A DNA stretch of 64,000 nucleotides from assembly GCA_029937545.1 (NCBI GenBank), contig JAPYPR010000005.1, positions 91,614-155,613 on the forward strand, read 5' to 3'. The position numbers and the translations under genes are program-made. Origin of the DNA: Erythrobacter sp. GTDB lineage: Bacteria; Pseudomonadota; Alphaproteobacteria; Sphingomonadales; Sphingomonadaceae. Positions 45,878 to 54,820 of this stretch are shown one piece after another (position 1 is the stretch's first letter; each line of letters starts with the position of its first letter). The notes beneath the pieces were generated by a model. It was not told the DNA's origin. It worked only from the letters and a program-made list of their open reading frames with translations, and ran no database searches.

Positions 45878-46573
45878 TTATCCTTCGTCCAGCCGCGGCA
45901 GCGTTTTCGCCGCGCGCATGATCGCATCGCTATCGTGGATGAACCGGCCCCGTGGGGCACGGCGCGCGAGGGCTAACGCTGCATCGGCGACCGTCTCCGC
46001 CCTGATCGCGCGATATTGGCGAAAACCGCCATGAAGCAACAGATTGACGAAGGGCGCCGCCGCGATGCCGATCCGCTCGCCCGGGCGGCGATCGTTGTCT
46101 CGCTTACCGCGCAGCAAGCCGGGCCGCAGGATATCGAGCCGGTCGAAGCGCAATTTGGTGAGGTCGCGTTCGACCTCGGCCTTGACGCGCAAATAGAAGC
46201 TCTTCGACGCGATCGCCGCACCGACCGAGCTGATATGGACGAACCGCTCCACGCCTTGCGCCTTGGCAGCCTCGGCCACGCTGAGCACGAGATCCTGGTC
46301 GACCGCGCGGAACGCCGCCTCATCCTCGCCCGATTTTTTCCACGTGGTGCCGAGCGCGCAGATCATCGCCTTGGGCTTGATCGCCTCGACGACCTCGCCC
46401 CACTTTGCAGGCTCGGCCACGAACAGCTCCATCCTGATGCCTTTAGGCAAATGCGCCTCGCGTCGGGCGATCGCCGAGAGGCGCACATCCTCTCGCCCGA
46501 CGCAGGCCTCCATCACCTTCCCGCCGATGAGACCGGTCGCACCGACCAGTACGATCCGCAGCGCGTCAGACAT
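45878..46573 (-). CDS. NAD(P)-binding epimerase-like protein (HTATIP2/TIP30-type)
   Basis: A 231-residue Rossmann-fold protein. The dinucleotide-binding motif is IVLVGATGLIGGKVMEACVG, with VERFVHISSVGAA and LRPGLLRGKR as in atypical SDR proteins related to HTATIP2. The typical SDR catalytic YxxxK is represented by FYLRVKAEVE. It overlaps dgt by 8 bases and touches the ABA4-like gene, so dgt, this gene and the ABA4-like gene form one operon. The substrate is unknown. Confidence 0.8.
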   Translation of the reverse strand: MSDALRIVLVGATGLIGGKVMEACVGREDVRLSAIARREAHLPKGIRMELFVAEPAKWGEVVEAIKPKAMICALGTTWKKSGEDEAAFRAVDQDLVLSVAEAAKAQGVERFVHISSVGAAIASKSFYLRVKAEVERDLTKLRFDRLDILRPGLLRGKRDNDRRPGERIGIAAAPFVNLLLHGGFRQYRAIRAETVADAALALARRAPRGRFIHDSDAIMRAAKTLPRLDEG

Positions 46574-47726
46574 TGCTTAGCCCTTCCGGGGCGCGACCGT
46601 AGATTTGGCGGACCTGTTCGATGGCGAAGCGGTCGGTCATGCCGGCGATGAAGTCAGCGATGTGGCGGCTGCGCTGCGGCTCGCCCTGCGGATGCTTCGC
46701 CAGCCAGTCGTCCGGCATGGTCGAGGGATCCTGGCTGTAAGCCGCGTAGAGCCGCGAGATCACATCGCGCGCGCGCTCTGCCGTCGCGAGCTGTTCGGGA
46801 TGGTAATACAGCCGGTCGTACATGAATTTCTTCAGTCGCCGTTCCTGCTCCGCCATTCCCGCAGAGAAGGCCGCGAGCGGCTTGTCGGCTCGGCGCACTT
46901 CGTCGACGCTCCCCACGCCATCGACTCGCAAGCGCGTTTCGGTCAGCAGGTCGTTGACCATCAGCCCAATCTGCGTGCGGATCAGTTCACGGAGCTTACG
47001 CTCATGCGAGGCATACGGGAAACGCGTCTCCACCGCGCGCCACTGGTCGGCCAGCAGGTCGAGCGTCAACAGATCGTCGAGCTCGAGAAAACCGGCGCGC
47101 AGGCCATCGTCGATATCGTGATTGTCGTAAGCAATGTCGTCGGCGAGCGCGGCGACCTGCGCTTCCAGCGAGGGCCATGTGTCCAGCTCGAGCGGAAAGG
47201 CCGCGTCGATTTCCGCCAGGGCCCAGTTGGGCGCCGCGACCGGTCCGTTGTGCTTGGCCAGACCTTCCAGCGTCTCCCACGTCAGATTTAGGCCGTCGTA
47301 GTCGCAATAGGGGCTTTCCAGCCGCGCCAGCGTGCGGATGCCCTGCGCATTATGATCGTAGCCGCCGGCCTGCACCATCGCTTCTTCCAGCGCGGTCTCC
47401 CCGGCGTGGCCGAAAGGCGGATGGCCAATGTCGTGGCCCAGGCTGAGCGCTTCGGTCAGGTCTTCGTCCAGCCCCAGTTCGCGCGCGATGACCCGGCCGA
47501 TCTGCGCCACTTCGATGCTGTGCGTCAGGCGGGTGCGATAATGGTCGCCATCGGGAGCGATGAACACCTGCGTCTTGGAGCGCAGGCGGCGGAAGGCGAT
47601 CGAATGGACGATGCGGTCGCGGTCGCGCTGGAATTCACTGCGCGGACCGCGGGTGCCTTCGCGCTCCTCGGGAAACTCGCGGCCCCGCGACTTGGCGGGA
47701 TCGGCAGCGTAGGGTGCTCTCGTCAT
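46566..47726 (-). CDS. dgt: Deoxyguanosinetriphosphate triphosphohydrolase-like protein
   Basis: A 386-residue HD-domain dNTPase that splits dGTP (or other dNTPs) to nucleoside and triphosphate. The metal site is seen as THSIEVAQIGRVIARELGL, GHDIGHPPFGHAGE and DDIAYDNHDIDDGL. SIAFRRLRSKTQVF is the family start. It heads an operon with the two genes downstream. Confidence 0.94.
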   Translation of the reverse strand: MTRAPYAADPAKSRGREFPEEREGTRGPRSEFQRDRDRIVHSIAFRRLRSKTQVFIAPDGDHYRTRLTHSIEVAQIGRVIARELGLDEDLTEALSLGHDIGHPPFGHAGETALEEAMVQAGGYDHNAQGIRTLARLESPYCDYDGLNLTWETLEGLAKHNGPVAAPNWALAEIDAAFPLELDTWPSLEAQVAALADDIAYDNHDIDDGLRAGFLELDDLLTLDLLADQWRAVETRFPYASHERKLRELIRTQIGLMVNDLLTETRLRVDGVGSVDEVRRADKPLAAFSAGMAEQERRLKKFMYDRLYYHPEQLATAERARDVISRLYAAYSQDPSTMPDDWLAKHPQGEPQRSRHIADFIAGMTDRFAIEQVRQIYGRAPEGLSNV

Positions 47727-47825
47727 CGCTGGCGGGGTTAAGCCAGCGCCGAGGCGCGGACAACGTGAACAGATTGCGAACCCGTCACCTTATCAGCCAA
47801 AAAGCCACCGGATCAGCCGAAAAGA

Positions 47826-47857
47826 AAGGGCCACGCGACCAGTGCCGCGCGGCCCTT
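47826..47857 (-). terminator. Terminator after the subtilase gene
   Basis: Imperfect 12-base inverted repeat (AAGGGCCACGCG / CGCGCGGCCCTT, one mismatch) with an 8-base loop, 20 bases beyond the subtilase stop. On the minus strand it is followed by TCTTTCTTTT. Confidence 0.6.
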
Positions 47858-47875
47858 CCTGTCAGTCAGTTACGA

Positions 47876-49027
47876 TCAGTTGATGCCGATCGTGTCCGGA
47901 TTGCCATCCGGGTCGCCATTGACGGTGCCGCCCGAGCGGATGCTTCCGAGCAGCAGCAGGCCGGCCGCGTGCGGGCTGGCCATCGAAGTGCCCGACAGCG
48001 TGGCATAGCCACCGTCCTTGTAGGTCGAAGGAATGGCCGAACCCGGCTCCGCGAAGTCTACCGGCGGGTTGCCGTAGTTCGAGAAGCTAGACCAACTGTC
48101 GTTGTTCTGCGTGAACGAGCTGATCGTGTAGATGTTCGGGTGGTTGGCCGAAGCTGGCGACTTGGTGGTAGCGCTGGTGCTTTCGTTGCCGGCAGCCAGC
48201 GCGAACTCGAGCCCGCCCTGTGCAGCAGCGATGACGGCATCGTTCAGCGCTTGGCTGAAGCCGCCGCCGAGCGACATGTTGGCGACGTCGTTGCCGTTAT
48301 CGATGCTGGCGGCATATTCGACACCAGCGATCACGCCACTGTTCGAACCCGAGCCACGACGGTCGAGAACCTTGATGCCGACAACGGTCGTGCCCGGCGC
48401 AACGCCGACGACGCCGATGCCGTTGCCCTTGATCGCCGCGATAGTGCCGGCAACATGCGTGCCGTGCCCGTTGCCATCGTCCGCAGTCTTGTCGCGGGTG
48501 GCGTTGAAGGCGCTGGACAGGGCGACATCGACATTGAGATCCGGGTGATCGAGATCGACGCCGGTATCGATGACGAGCGCACGGCCCGCAGCGCCGCTGA
48601 GGCCACCGCCGACGCGCGTCACGCCCCACGGCGTACTTTCGCTCGGTTGTGTGCCACCGCCACCGCTGCCCGGCTTGTTGCCGCGGCCCTGCGCGGTCGC
48701 CATCACCTGGTCCTGCTCGCAATAGGCGATGCGCGGGTTGTTCGCCTGCATCTTGGAGACGCCCTGCGCCGAGGCATTGACTGCAAATCCGCGGATGGTG
48801 TTCTTGTAAGTGAACTTCACATTGCCACCGGCAGCGTTGGCCGAGCGGTTGGCTTCGGCTTTCACATTGCCCTTGGCAACGAGGCCGGGGTTGAAGACGC
48901 AGATATAGGAATTTTCGATTTTCGCACCCTTGGCGGGCGTCGATTGGGCATTGCCGGAATTGGCCATGCCGACAGCGGCCAGCGCAACGAGGCTGGCAGC
49001 CGCAATGCGACCGTACGTATTTTTCAT
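47876..49027 (-). CDS. Subtilisin-like serine protease (S8), exported
   Basis: A 383-residue secreted protease. Signal peptide to about residue 27 (NSGNAQ), an inhibitor-I9-type propeptide (about 38-108, ending YCEQDQV), and a catalytic domain with Asp154 (VIDTGVDLDHPD), His188 (GHGTHVAGT) and Ser348 (SGTSMASPHAAG), plus the oxyanion Asn in AAGNES. All catalytic residues are present. Start at 49027 (MKNTYGRIAA) has an AAGGGAA site. The C-terminus is short and lacks a sorting or autotransporter domain. Confidence 0.94.
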   Translation of the reverse strand: MKNTYGRIAAASLVALAAVGMANSGNAQSTPAKGAKIENSYICVFNPGLVAKGNVKAEANRSANAAGGNVKFTYKNTIRGFAVNASAQGVSKMQANNPRIAYCEQDQVMATAQGRGNKPGSGGGGTQPSESTPWGVTRVGGGLSGAAGRALVIDTGVDLDHPDLNVDVALSSAFNATRDKTADDGNGHGTHVAGTIAAIKGNGIGVVGVAPGTTVVGIKVLDRRGSGSNSGVIAGVEYAASIDNGNDVANMSLGGGFSQALNDAVIAAAQGGLEFALAAGNESTSATTKSPASANHPNIYTISSFTQNNDSWSSFSNYGNPPVDFAEPGSAIPSTYKDGGYATLSGTSMASPHAAGLLLLGSIRSGGTVNGDPDGNPDTIGIN

Positions 49028-49161
49028 GTTGTCATTCCCTTCCCTCAGATAGGAAAAGGCAGCATGACGGCGATCAAATCGCAATCAATATTACGATGGT
49101 TAATTTCCGCGGAAAATCTGGGCGGTGTATCCGAAAAGACGCATTCGCATGCGCTGCTATG

Positions 49162-49851
49162 TCAATCGATGATCCAGTCGGCCGCCGCACGGCAGTGGAT
49201 ATCGGTGGAATCGAACACCGGCAGCACATTGGCGCGCGTGTCGACCACCAGCTCGAGTTCTGTACAGGCGAGCACGATCGCGTCCGCGCCTTCCTTGTCC
49301 TTCGACGTGATGAGCGTTTTCAAAGCACGCTCCGCATCGCGCGTGACGCGGCCCAGCATCAGCTCCTTGTAGATGATCCCGTCTACCATCTCGACATCCT
49401 CGGGATTGGGCGGGAGCAGCTCTACGCCGTGGGCGATCAAACGCTGGCGGTAAAAATTCTCCATCATCACGGTGCGCGTGCCGAGAATAGCGGCGCTTTC
49501 GCATTCAGCGGCCTGCATTGCGTCACCGACCGCGTCGGCTATGTGCAGGAGCGGGATGGACACGGCTTCCGCCACCTGGTCGTAGACCCGGTGCATGGTG
49601 TTGGCGGCGATGACCAGGCCCTGCGCGCCGGCGCTTTCCAGGCGCCGAGCGGATTCGACGAGGATGCCCGCCACCGCATCCCAATCGTCGCGCTGCTTGG
49701 CTTCGTAAACCTTCGAATAGTCGAGACTCTCGATCAGCATCGGCGCGCTCGCCATCGGCGGCGCCTGCTTCTGCACGAATTTGTTGATGCGCTCGTAATA
49801 GGCGCGGGTCGAGATCCAGCTCATGCCGCCGATCAGCCCGAGTGTGCGCAA
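49162..49851 (-). CDS. Aspartate/glutamate racemase family protein
   Basis: A 229-residue protein starting at TTG 49851 (LRTLGLIGGM) behind an AGGGGG site. In place of the first catalytic cysteine it has Thr85 (ANTMH); the second, Cys196 (LACTELEL), is present. This Thr/Cys pair resembles E. coli YgeA, a broad but weak amino-acid racemase. Conserved SLDYSKVYEAKQRDDW matches that subgroup. The substrate is uncertain. Confidence 0.88.
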   Translation of the reverse strand: MRTLGLIGGMSWISTRAYYERINKFVQKQAPPMASAPMLIESLDYSKVYEAKQRDDWDAVAGILVESARRLESAGAQGLVIAANTMHRVYDQVAEAVSIPLLHIADAVGDAMQAAECESAAILGTRTVMMENFYRQRLIAHGVELLPPNPEDVEMVDGIIYKELMLGRVTRDAERALKTLITSKDKEGADAIVLACTELELVVDTRANVLPVFDSTDIHCRAAADWIID

Positions 49852-49927
49852 GATTAAGCCCCCTTTACCCTGATGCAGCAGGCCATTGGCGAACCCGTCT
49901 GCGTTTCAGGGGCTTAGAACGGACGGG

Positions 49928-50303
49928 TCAGATGCCGGTTCCTCGCTCGTCGACCTGTTCGGGAATCGATTTCTCGGACAACCAGTCGCGTAGGCTTCGG
50001 ACAGACTTCATAGGTGCTTCTTTCATCGGGATATGGCCGATGCCCGTAACGGATGACGCGGAAGTCCTCGCGCAGGTTTGCGGCCCATGGCTGCCACGTC
50101 ATCAGGTCTGCATTGGGGCTGTGAAGCAGCACGATTGCTGGAGCATCGCGCGGACCTTCGTTCCGCAGATGCACGGTGCGGCCATCGGCCAGTTGCAGCC
50201 TCTATGAAGGTTCGCTGCCATCTTTCGCCCACATCTCTTTTGCATCCGTATCGTGAACGCGAAGGATCACGAAAACGCCCAGGATGCGTAGCACCCGTTT
50301 CAC
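49928..50303 (-). pseudogene. Alpha/beta hydrolase remnant
   Basis: Three pieces of one hydrolase can be read in shifting frames. From GTG 50303, overlapping the cytochrome stop, comes a membrane-anchored N-terminus (VKRVLRILGVFVILRV ... DTDAKEMWAKDGSEPS) that ends in TAG. The next frame gives LADGRTVHLRNEGPRDAPAI and VLLHSPNADLMTWQPWAANL. A third frame gives the C-terminus GIGHIPMKEAPMKSVRSLRD followed by WLSEKSIPEQ, stop at 49928. The central ~170 residues with the nucleophile serine are gone. The catalytic-histidine region (GHIPM) survives. Confidence 0.85.
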
Positions 50304-51316
50304 GGCGTCATCTTAGCGATCCAGCGGCTGACCACGTCCAGCCCGTCCTCGTCGACCGTTTCCTTGCCGATTTCCGGCATGGCGACACCGGGCTCGGAGC
50401 TGGCCATTCGGTAGGTCAGGATCGATTTCTCCGGCGCTCCCGGAACGATGTCGAAGAGGTGCCCGCCCGCGCCGCGCCCTGCGGCCACGGGTCGCTTGCC
50501 GATGCCGAGCGCATGGGGCTCCTGCTGCTCCCAGCGCAGGTCGAGCCCGCTGTTCGACGCGGTCGATCCGGGGCGGTGGCAATGCGCGCAATTGACGTCG
50601 AGATAGGCCCGCGCCGCGGCGTTCAGGCTTGCGCTTTCGCGTGCCTCCCACAGCGGCAGCTGGTCCGCGCCCTGCGGCATTCGATCGAGATGTCCGGCTG
50701 CGACCATCTGCGCCAGCCACTCGCCCGAAAGATTACGCGCCTTGGGGCCGATTGGAACCACCGCATCGTCCAGCCCATGGCATTCCTTGCACTGGTTCTT
50801 GTTCGGCACGCGGTAACTGATCGCTTCGCCCTTCGGCGTCGTCAGATCGACGCGCGCGCCGACGACTGCCAACTGCGCATCGGTCTGCTCCTCGTTCCAG
50901 AGATAGGGCCGCGCGACCCAGCCGTCGGCGCGATGGAGCAACACGCGCGTCTCGACCAGCCGCCGGGTCTCGGCCTCGCCAAACGCAAAAGTCTTTATCA
51001 GCGCCGCGCCGACCGGCATGTCGATCAGCCCCTCGCCATCGGCGCGAAACTGTGTGCCGGCAGCGCGATAGACGAAGCGCAGTTTGTCCGCTCCGTCCGA
51101 ATAGAGCGGCGTGTTGAGGCGATAGGGATAGACCTGCGGCACCGGCACCTGCTCGCCGAGGTCGGCGAAGAAACCGTAGTCCGAGAGCAAGCGCGGCATC
51201 CCTGAGCCCGCGATCGCCTCGTCGTTCACGTATTGCAGTGGCGGCGGCGTGGCCTGCACGGCAAGCGCGCCTGCGAAAGCGAGCGCCGCTGCCGCCAGGA
51301 CCGCGCTCTGCCTCAT
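50300..51316 (-). CDS. SO2930-type dihaem c-type cytochrome
   Basis: A 338-residue periplasmic protein with a signal peptide (residues 1-22). It carries two haem-binding motifs, CKECH (middle) and CAHCH (C-terminal third), and the family opening PPPLQYVNDEAIAGSGMPRL-like segment with LSDYGFF. It matches the TIGR03806 group (Shewanella SO2930), known to sit beside a beta-helix protein of TIGR03805. That neighbour is present upstream, overlapping by 4 bases (ATGA). The role is unknown; electron transfer to or from a partner enzyme is likely. Confidence 0.88.
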   Translation of the reverse strand: MRQSAVLAAAALAFAGALAVQATPPPLQYVNDEAIAGSGMPRLLSDYGFFADLGEQVPVPQVYPYRLNTPLYSDGADKLRFVYRAAGTQFRADGEGLIDMPVGAALIKTFAFGEAETRRLVETRVLLHRADGWVARPYLWNEEQTDAQLAVVGARVDLTTPKGEAISYRVPNKNQCKECHGLDDAVVPIGPKARNLSGEWLAQMVAAGHLDRMPQGADQLPLWEARESASLNAAARAYLDVNCAHCHRPGSTASNSGLDLRWEQQEPHALGIGKRPVAAGRGAGGHLFDIVPGAPEKSILTYRMASSEPGVAMPEIGKETVDEDGLDVVSRWIAKMTP

Positions 51317-52503
51317 CCCGCCAGCCGCTCTCCGAGTGCAGCCGGCGCGCCGATGCCGCTGCGGTCGAATTCACCCGTCGGCTCGGACACCCTCAGCGGC
51401 CCGGGTTGCGCGCCGCCGAGACCTTTACCCGCCTCGGTCAAATTGAGGCTCCAGCCCGCCGTACTTTCCACGGCAGCGACCGAGCCGAGCCCGTCCCAAA
51501 GCACTGGCGGCAGCTCGCCGCCGAAGGCAGCCAGCAGCATCTCCGCCCCGTCGAGCTGCGGATCGTAACCACCGCCGTCATAGGTGTTCTCGCCGATCGT
51601 CACCTCGCGCGGTAGCGGGTCGTAACGTTCGTCTTCGAACGGCTGCGTATAGGCGATCACCATCACCGGCGCGGTCGGATTGCCGGAGAGGATATTGTTC
51701 TCCACAAGCACCTTGTCATTGGCCATCACCATGATCCCGGTGCCGCGGCGCACACCAGCCACGATATTGCCGGCGGGTGCGAAATTGGGTGTATCGTTGG
51801 CGACGACGAGGTTGTTCGCCACGATCACGTTCCCCCCGCCCATCACCGGCAGGCCGGGCAGGTCGAACACCAGGATCCCGCCCGTATTGCGCGTGGCTAC
51901 ATTGTGCTCGACCAGCGCGTTGCGGCTGTTCTCGATCTCGATCCCTGCGACATTGGCCTCGGCGATCGAATTGCGCACAGTGATGCCGTTCGACTGGCCC
52001 ACGTAAATGCCCGCATCGCTCGCCCCGGTCACCTTCACACCGTCGACCAGCACGCCTGTACTCTCGACCGGATAGATCCCATAGGCACCGTTCTCCTGAT
52101 GCGGGCCGCGCGTCCAGGTGACTCGGATACGGTGATAGACGATATTGTCCGCGCCCTTGGACTTGATCCCGTCGCCTTTGGGGTTCTCCAGTGCGAAGTC
52201 CCGCACCGTCACATTGTCGCTGGTGATCAGGAACCCCTCGCCTGCACCCTGCTGCGCGGTAAAGTCGAGCACCGTCCCGTCCATGCCCGCACCGCGCACG
52301 GTGACGTTGTCGACATCGAGGCTGAGCCCGTCGGTCAGCGCATAACGGCCTGCCTCCAGCACAATCTCGTCACCCGGCTCGGCGAGGATCAACGCCTCCT
52401 GCAAACGCGCCTGCGCGTCCTCCCCGGGCGAAACGGTATGCGTTTCGGCAAGCAGCGGCGATGCGCTGGCCAGCAATGCGGCAGCAAAGGTCAGTCGGAT
52501 CAT
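51313..52503 (-). CDS. Parallel beta-helix protein (TIGR03805 / SO2929 type)
   Basis: A 396-residue exported protein. ATG at 52503 with a GGGAGAG site starts a signal peptide (MIRLTFAAALLASASPLLAE). The rest is a right-handed parallel beta-helix with NosD/pectate-lyase-like rungs (GITVRNSIAEANVAGIEIEN, SRNALVEHNVATRNTGGILV). It pairs with the SO2930-type cytochrome downstream. Beta-helix proteins of this kind often act on polysaccharides, but no catalytic triad could be identified. Confidence 0.88.
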   Translation of the reverse strand: MIRLTFAAALLASASPLLAETHTVSPGEDAQARLQEALILAEPGDEIVLEAGRYALTDGLSLDVDNVTVRGAGMDGTVLDFTAQQGAGEGFLITSDNVTVRDFALENPKGDGIKSKGADNIVYHRIRVTWTRGPHQENGAYGIYPVESTGVLVDGVKVTGASDAGIYVGQSNGITVRNSIAEANVAGIEIENSRNALVEHNVATRNTGGILVFDLPGLPVMGGGNVIVANNLVVANDTPNFAPAGNIVAGVRRGTGIMVMANDKVLVENNILSGNPTAPVMVIAYTQPFEDERYDPLPREVTIGENTYDGGGYDPQLDGAEMLLAAFGGELPPVLWDGLGSVAAVESTAGWSLNLTEAGKGLGGAQPGPLRVSEPTGEFDRSGIGAPAALGERLAG

Positions 52504-52552
52504 GAGTCTCTCCCTTGCAAACCATTGTGCCGCAAGGGTTCGGGAATGCAAG

Positions 52553-52888
52553 TCAGATGGAGAAGGCGCAGACTGCCGCAGCGCTGCCGGTGACCTCGAC
52601 CACTTCGGGATCGTCGACCCGCCGCAACCGCTCGAGCAATTCGGCGATGGAGACCGGCACGTCGGCCTCGCCATCCTGCGGTCGCAGTCGCTCCAGCTTG
52701 GCCAGTTGGCGGGGAGAGAGGCGTTCGACCATGCGGGTTGCCATGCAGTCGGCCATCGGCTCGGGCACGCCGCGGGTCGTCAGTTCGGTGACGATGCGGT
52801 CCTCGGTCCAGCTGTCGAGATTGAGGTAGAACACCAGCGCGCCGACGCCGATGGCGAGCAGGGCAAGGATGATGACGAACTTGCGCAT
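52553..52888 (-). CDS. Hypothetical membrane-anchored protein
   Basis: A 111-residue protein with one N-terminal membrane segment (FVIILALLAIGVGALVFYLN) and a charged helical region containing three cysteines (ADCMATRM, AAVCAF). It follows pntB by 4 bases and may be translated with it. The family is not recognised. Confidence 0.7.
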   Translation of the reverse strand: MRKFVIILALLAIGVGALVFYLNLDSWTEDRIVTELTTRGVPEPMADCMATRMVERLSPRQLAKLERLRPQDGEADVPVSIAELLERLRRVDDPEVVEVTGSAAAVCAFSI

Positions 52889-52892
52889 GGCG

Positions 52893-54413
52893 CTAGTCCA
52901 TCGCCTTCACGATTTCCTCGACCATCTTCTTCGCATCGGACAGCAGCATCATGGTCTGGTCCATGTAGAAGACATCGTTGTCGACGCCCGCATACCCCAC
53001 GCCGCCCATGCTGCGCTTGATGAAGAAGACCTGCTTGGCCTTGCCCACGTCGAACACCGGCATGCCATAGATGGGCGATGACTTGTCGGTCTTGGCCGCC
53101 GGGTTCACCACGTCGTTCGCGCCGATGATGAAGGCGACATCGGCCTGCGCGAATTCGCTGTTGATGTCCTCCAGCTCGAAAACATTCTCGTACGGCACCT
53201 GCGCTTCGGCGAGGAGCACGTTCATGTGCCCCGGCATGCGGCCGGCGACGGGGTGGATGGCGTATTTCACCTCCACGCCCTTTTCCTCCAGCATGTCGGC
53301 CATTTCGCGAAGCGCGTGCTGCGCCTGCGCCACCGCCATGCCGTAGCCGGGGATGATGATGACCTTCTCCGCCTGTTCGAGCATGAAGGCCGCATCGGCC
53401 GCGCTGCCCTGTTTGTAAGGGCGCTGCTCTTTCGCTTCGCCGCCCGCGCCGCTGCTCGCATCTGCGCCGAAACCGCCTGCGATCACGCTGATGAAGCTGC
53501 GGTTCATCGCGCGGCACATGATGTAGCTCAGGATCGCGCCCGAAGAGCCGACCAGCGCGCCGGTGATGATCATGGCCGTATTGCCCAGTGTGAAGCCCAT
53601 CGCCGCCGCGGCCCAGCCCGAATAGCTGTTGAGCATCGACACCACGACCGGCATGTCCGCCCCGCCGATGGGGATGATCAGCAGGAAGCCGATCAGGAAG
53701 GCCAGCACAGTGAGTGCGACGATCAGCGGGAAGGTCTGGTCCGGCCCCTGCGCCATGGCGAAAAGCGCGGTGAGGACTATGATCGCCGCCAGCGTGCCGA
53801 GATTGATGACATGGCGCGCAGGCAGCAGGATCGGCGAACCGCTCATGCGTCCCGAAAGCTTGGCAAAGGCGATGACCGAGCCGGAGAAGGTAATCGCCCC
53901 GATGGCGATACCGAGGCCCATTTCGACCTTGGAGACTGCGCCGATGCCGGTTTCGGTCAGGAGGTCGAAAGCACCCGGATTGAGATAAGCCGCCCAGCCG
54001 ACCAACACCGCAGCGAGGCCGACGAGCGAGTGGAACGCCGCGACCAGTTCCGGCATCGCGGTCATGGCGATACGGCGGGCAATGGTGAGGCCGATCACCG
54101 CGCCGATGGCGATGGCAACCAGTATTTCCCCTGCACTTGCCCAATCAGTAACGAATTCCTCGGAGCAGAATCCGAACTGGCCGCTCGCTACGAGCGCGTC
54201 GCAAGAGCTGCCCCCCGGCCAGTGCGTCACCAGTGTCGTCACCACCGCGATCAGCATGCCGATCATGCCGAAGCGGTTGCCCGTCCGGCTCGTCGCGGGC
54301 GAGGACAGGCCGCGCAGCGCGAGGATGAAGAACACGCCCGACACGAGATAAGCGAGCGCGACCCACGGGTTGACCGCTTCACCGGTGGAGGCATGTGCGG
54401 GAGTGGCCCACAT
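52893..54413 (-). CDS. pntB: NAD(P) transhydrogenase subunit beta
   Basis: About 506 residues. The N-terminal two thirds is the membrane domain dII (nine or so helices, with the conserved IPIGGADMPVVVSMLNSYSG), and the C-terminal third is the NADP-binding domain dIII (VIIIPGYGMAVAQAQHALRE, KQVFFIKRSMGGVGYAGVDN). The enzyme uses the proton gradient to make NADPH. The start is unclear: a palindromic repeat (54415-54494) lies between the pntAB stop and the core of this gene. ATG 54413 sits directly behind it, with GGGA from the repeat in ribosome-binding position. A longer in-frame option from 54512 would read the repeat as a 33-residue extension (VIPAKAGI ... VIPAFAGMT). Confidence 0.93.
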   Translation of the reverse strand: MWATPAHASTGEAVNPWVALAYLVSGVFFILALRGLSSPATSRTGNRFGMIGMLIAVVTTLVTHWPGGSSCDALVASGQFGFCSEEFVTDWASAGEILVAIAIGAVIGLTIARRIAMTAMPELVAAFHSLVGLAAVLVGWAAYLNPGAFDLLTETGIGAVSKVEMGLGIAIGAITFSGSVIAFAKLSGRMSGSPILLPARHVINLGTLAAIIVLTALFAMAQGPDQTFPLIVALTVLAFLIGFLLIIPIGGADMPVVVSMLNSYSGWAAAAMGFTLGNTAMIITGALVGSSGAILSYIMCRAMNRSFISVIAGGFGADASSGAGGEAKEQRPYKQGSAADAAFMLEQAEKVIIIPGYGMAVAQAQHALREMADMLEEKGVEVKYAIHPVAGRMPGHMNVLLAEAQVPYENVFELEDINSEFAQADVAFIIGANDVVNPAAKTDKSSPIYGMPVFDVGKAKQVFFIKRSMGGVGYAGVDNDVFYMDQTMMLLSDAKKMVEEIVKAMD

Positions 54414-54414
54414 C

Positions 54415-54494
54415 GTCATCCCAGCGAAAGCTGGGATCACTGTCCATTTAGCGCGGAGCGTGAGGAGATCGATCCCAGCTTTCGCTGGGATGAC
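54415..54494. repeat. Palindromic repeat (IPAKAGI-type) at the pntB start
   Basis: Two perfect 24-base inverted arms (54415-54438, GTCATCCCAGCGAAAGCTGG..., and 54471-54494) around a 32-base centre. It is the well-known intergenic repeat of proteobacteria that translates as VIPAKAGI and PAFAGMT. Here it separates two genes that are usually almost contiguous. Confidence 0.85.
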
Positions 54495-54511
54495 GGAATT
54501 GAAGGAGAACA

Positions 54512-54796
54512 TCACTTCTTCTCCTTCTTCTTGTACATCGCGAGCATTCTCGCCGTCACCGCAAAGCCGCCAAAAATATTCACGCTAGCGAGCACGATGC
54601 CGAGCAGGCCCAGCCACTTCGCCCCCGGCACATTCGCCGCCGCCGCCGCGATCAGCGCGCCGACGATGATCACGCTGGAAATCGCATTGGTCACCGCCAT
54701 CAGCGGCGTATGCAGTGCGGGCGTGACCGACCAGACCACGTAATAACCGACGAAACACGCCAGCACGAAGATCGACAGGATCGAAATGAAGTCCAT
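54512..54796 (-). CDS. pntAB: NAD(P) transhydrogenase subunit alpha part 2
   Basis: A 94-residue membrane protein with three helices (MDFISILSIFVLACFVGYYV, PLMAVTNAISSVIIVGALIA, GLLGIVLASVNIFGGFAVTA). It completes the alpha-subunit membrane part in species with a split pntA. It lies 24 bases after pntAA. Confidence 0.95.
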   Translation of the reverse strand: MDFISILSIFVLACFVGYYVVWSVTPALHTPLMAVTNAISSVIIVGALIAAAAANVPGAKWLGLLGIVLASVNIFGGFAVTARMLAMYKKKEKK

Positions 54797-54820
54797 GTGC
54801 GGCCCCTCCCCGGGCCCGGA

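Noticed and set aside
47714..49372. 552-codon plus-strand open frame over the subtilase gene
   Set aside because: Antisense to a subtilase with an intact catalytic triad, and composed of Arg/Ala-rich shadow sequence.
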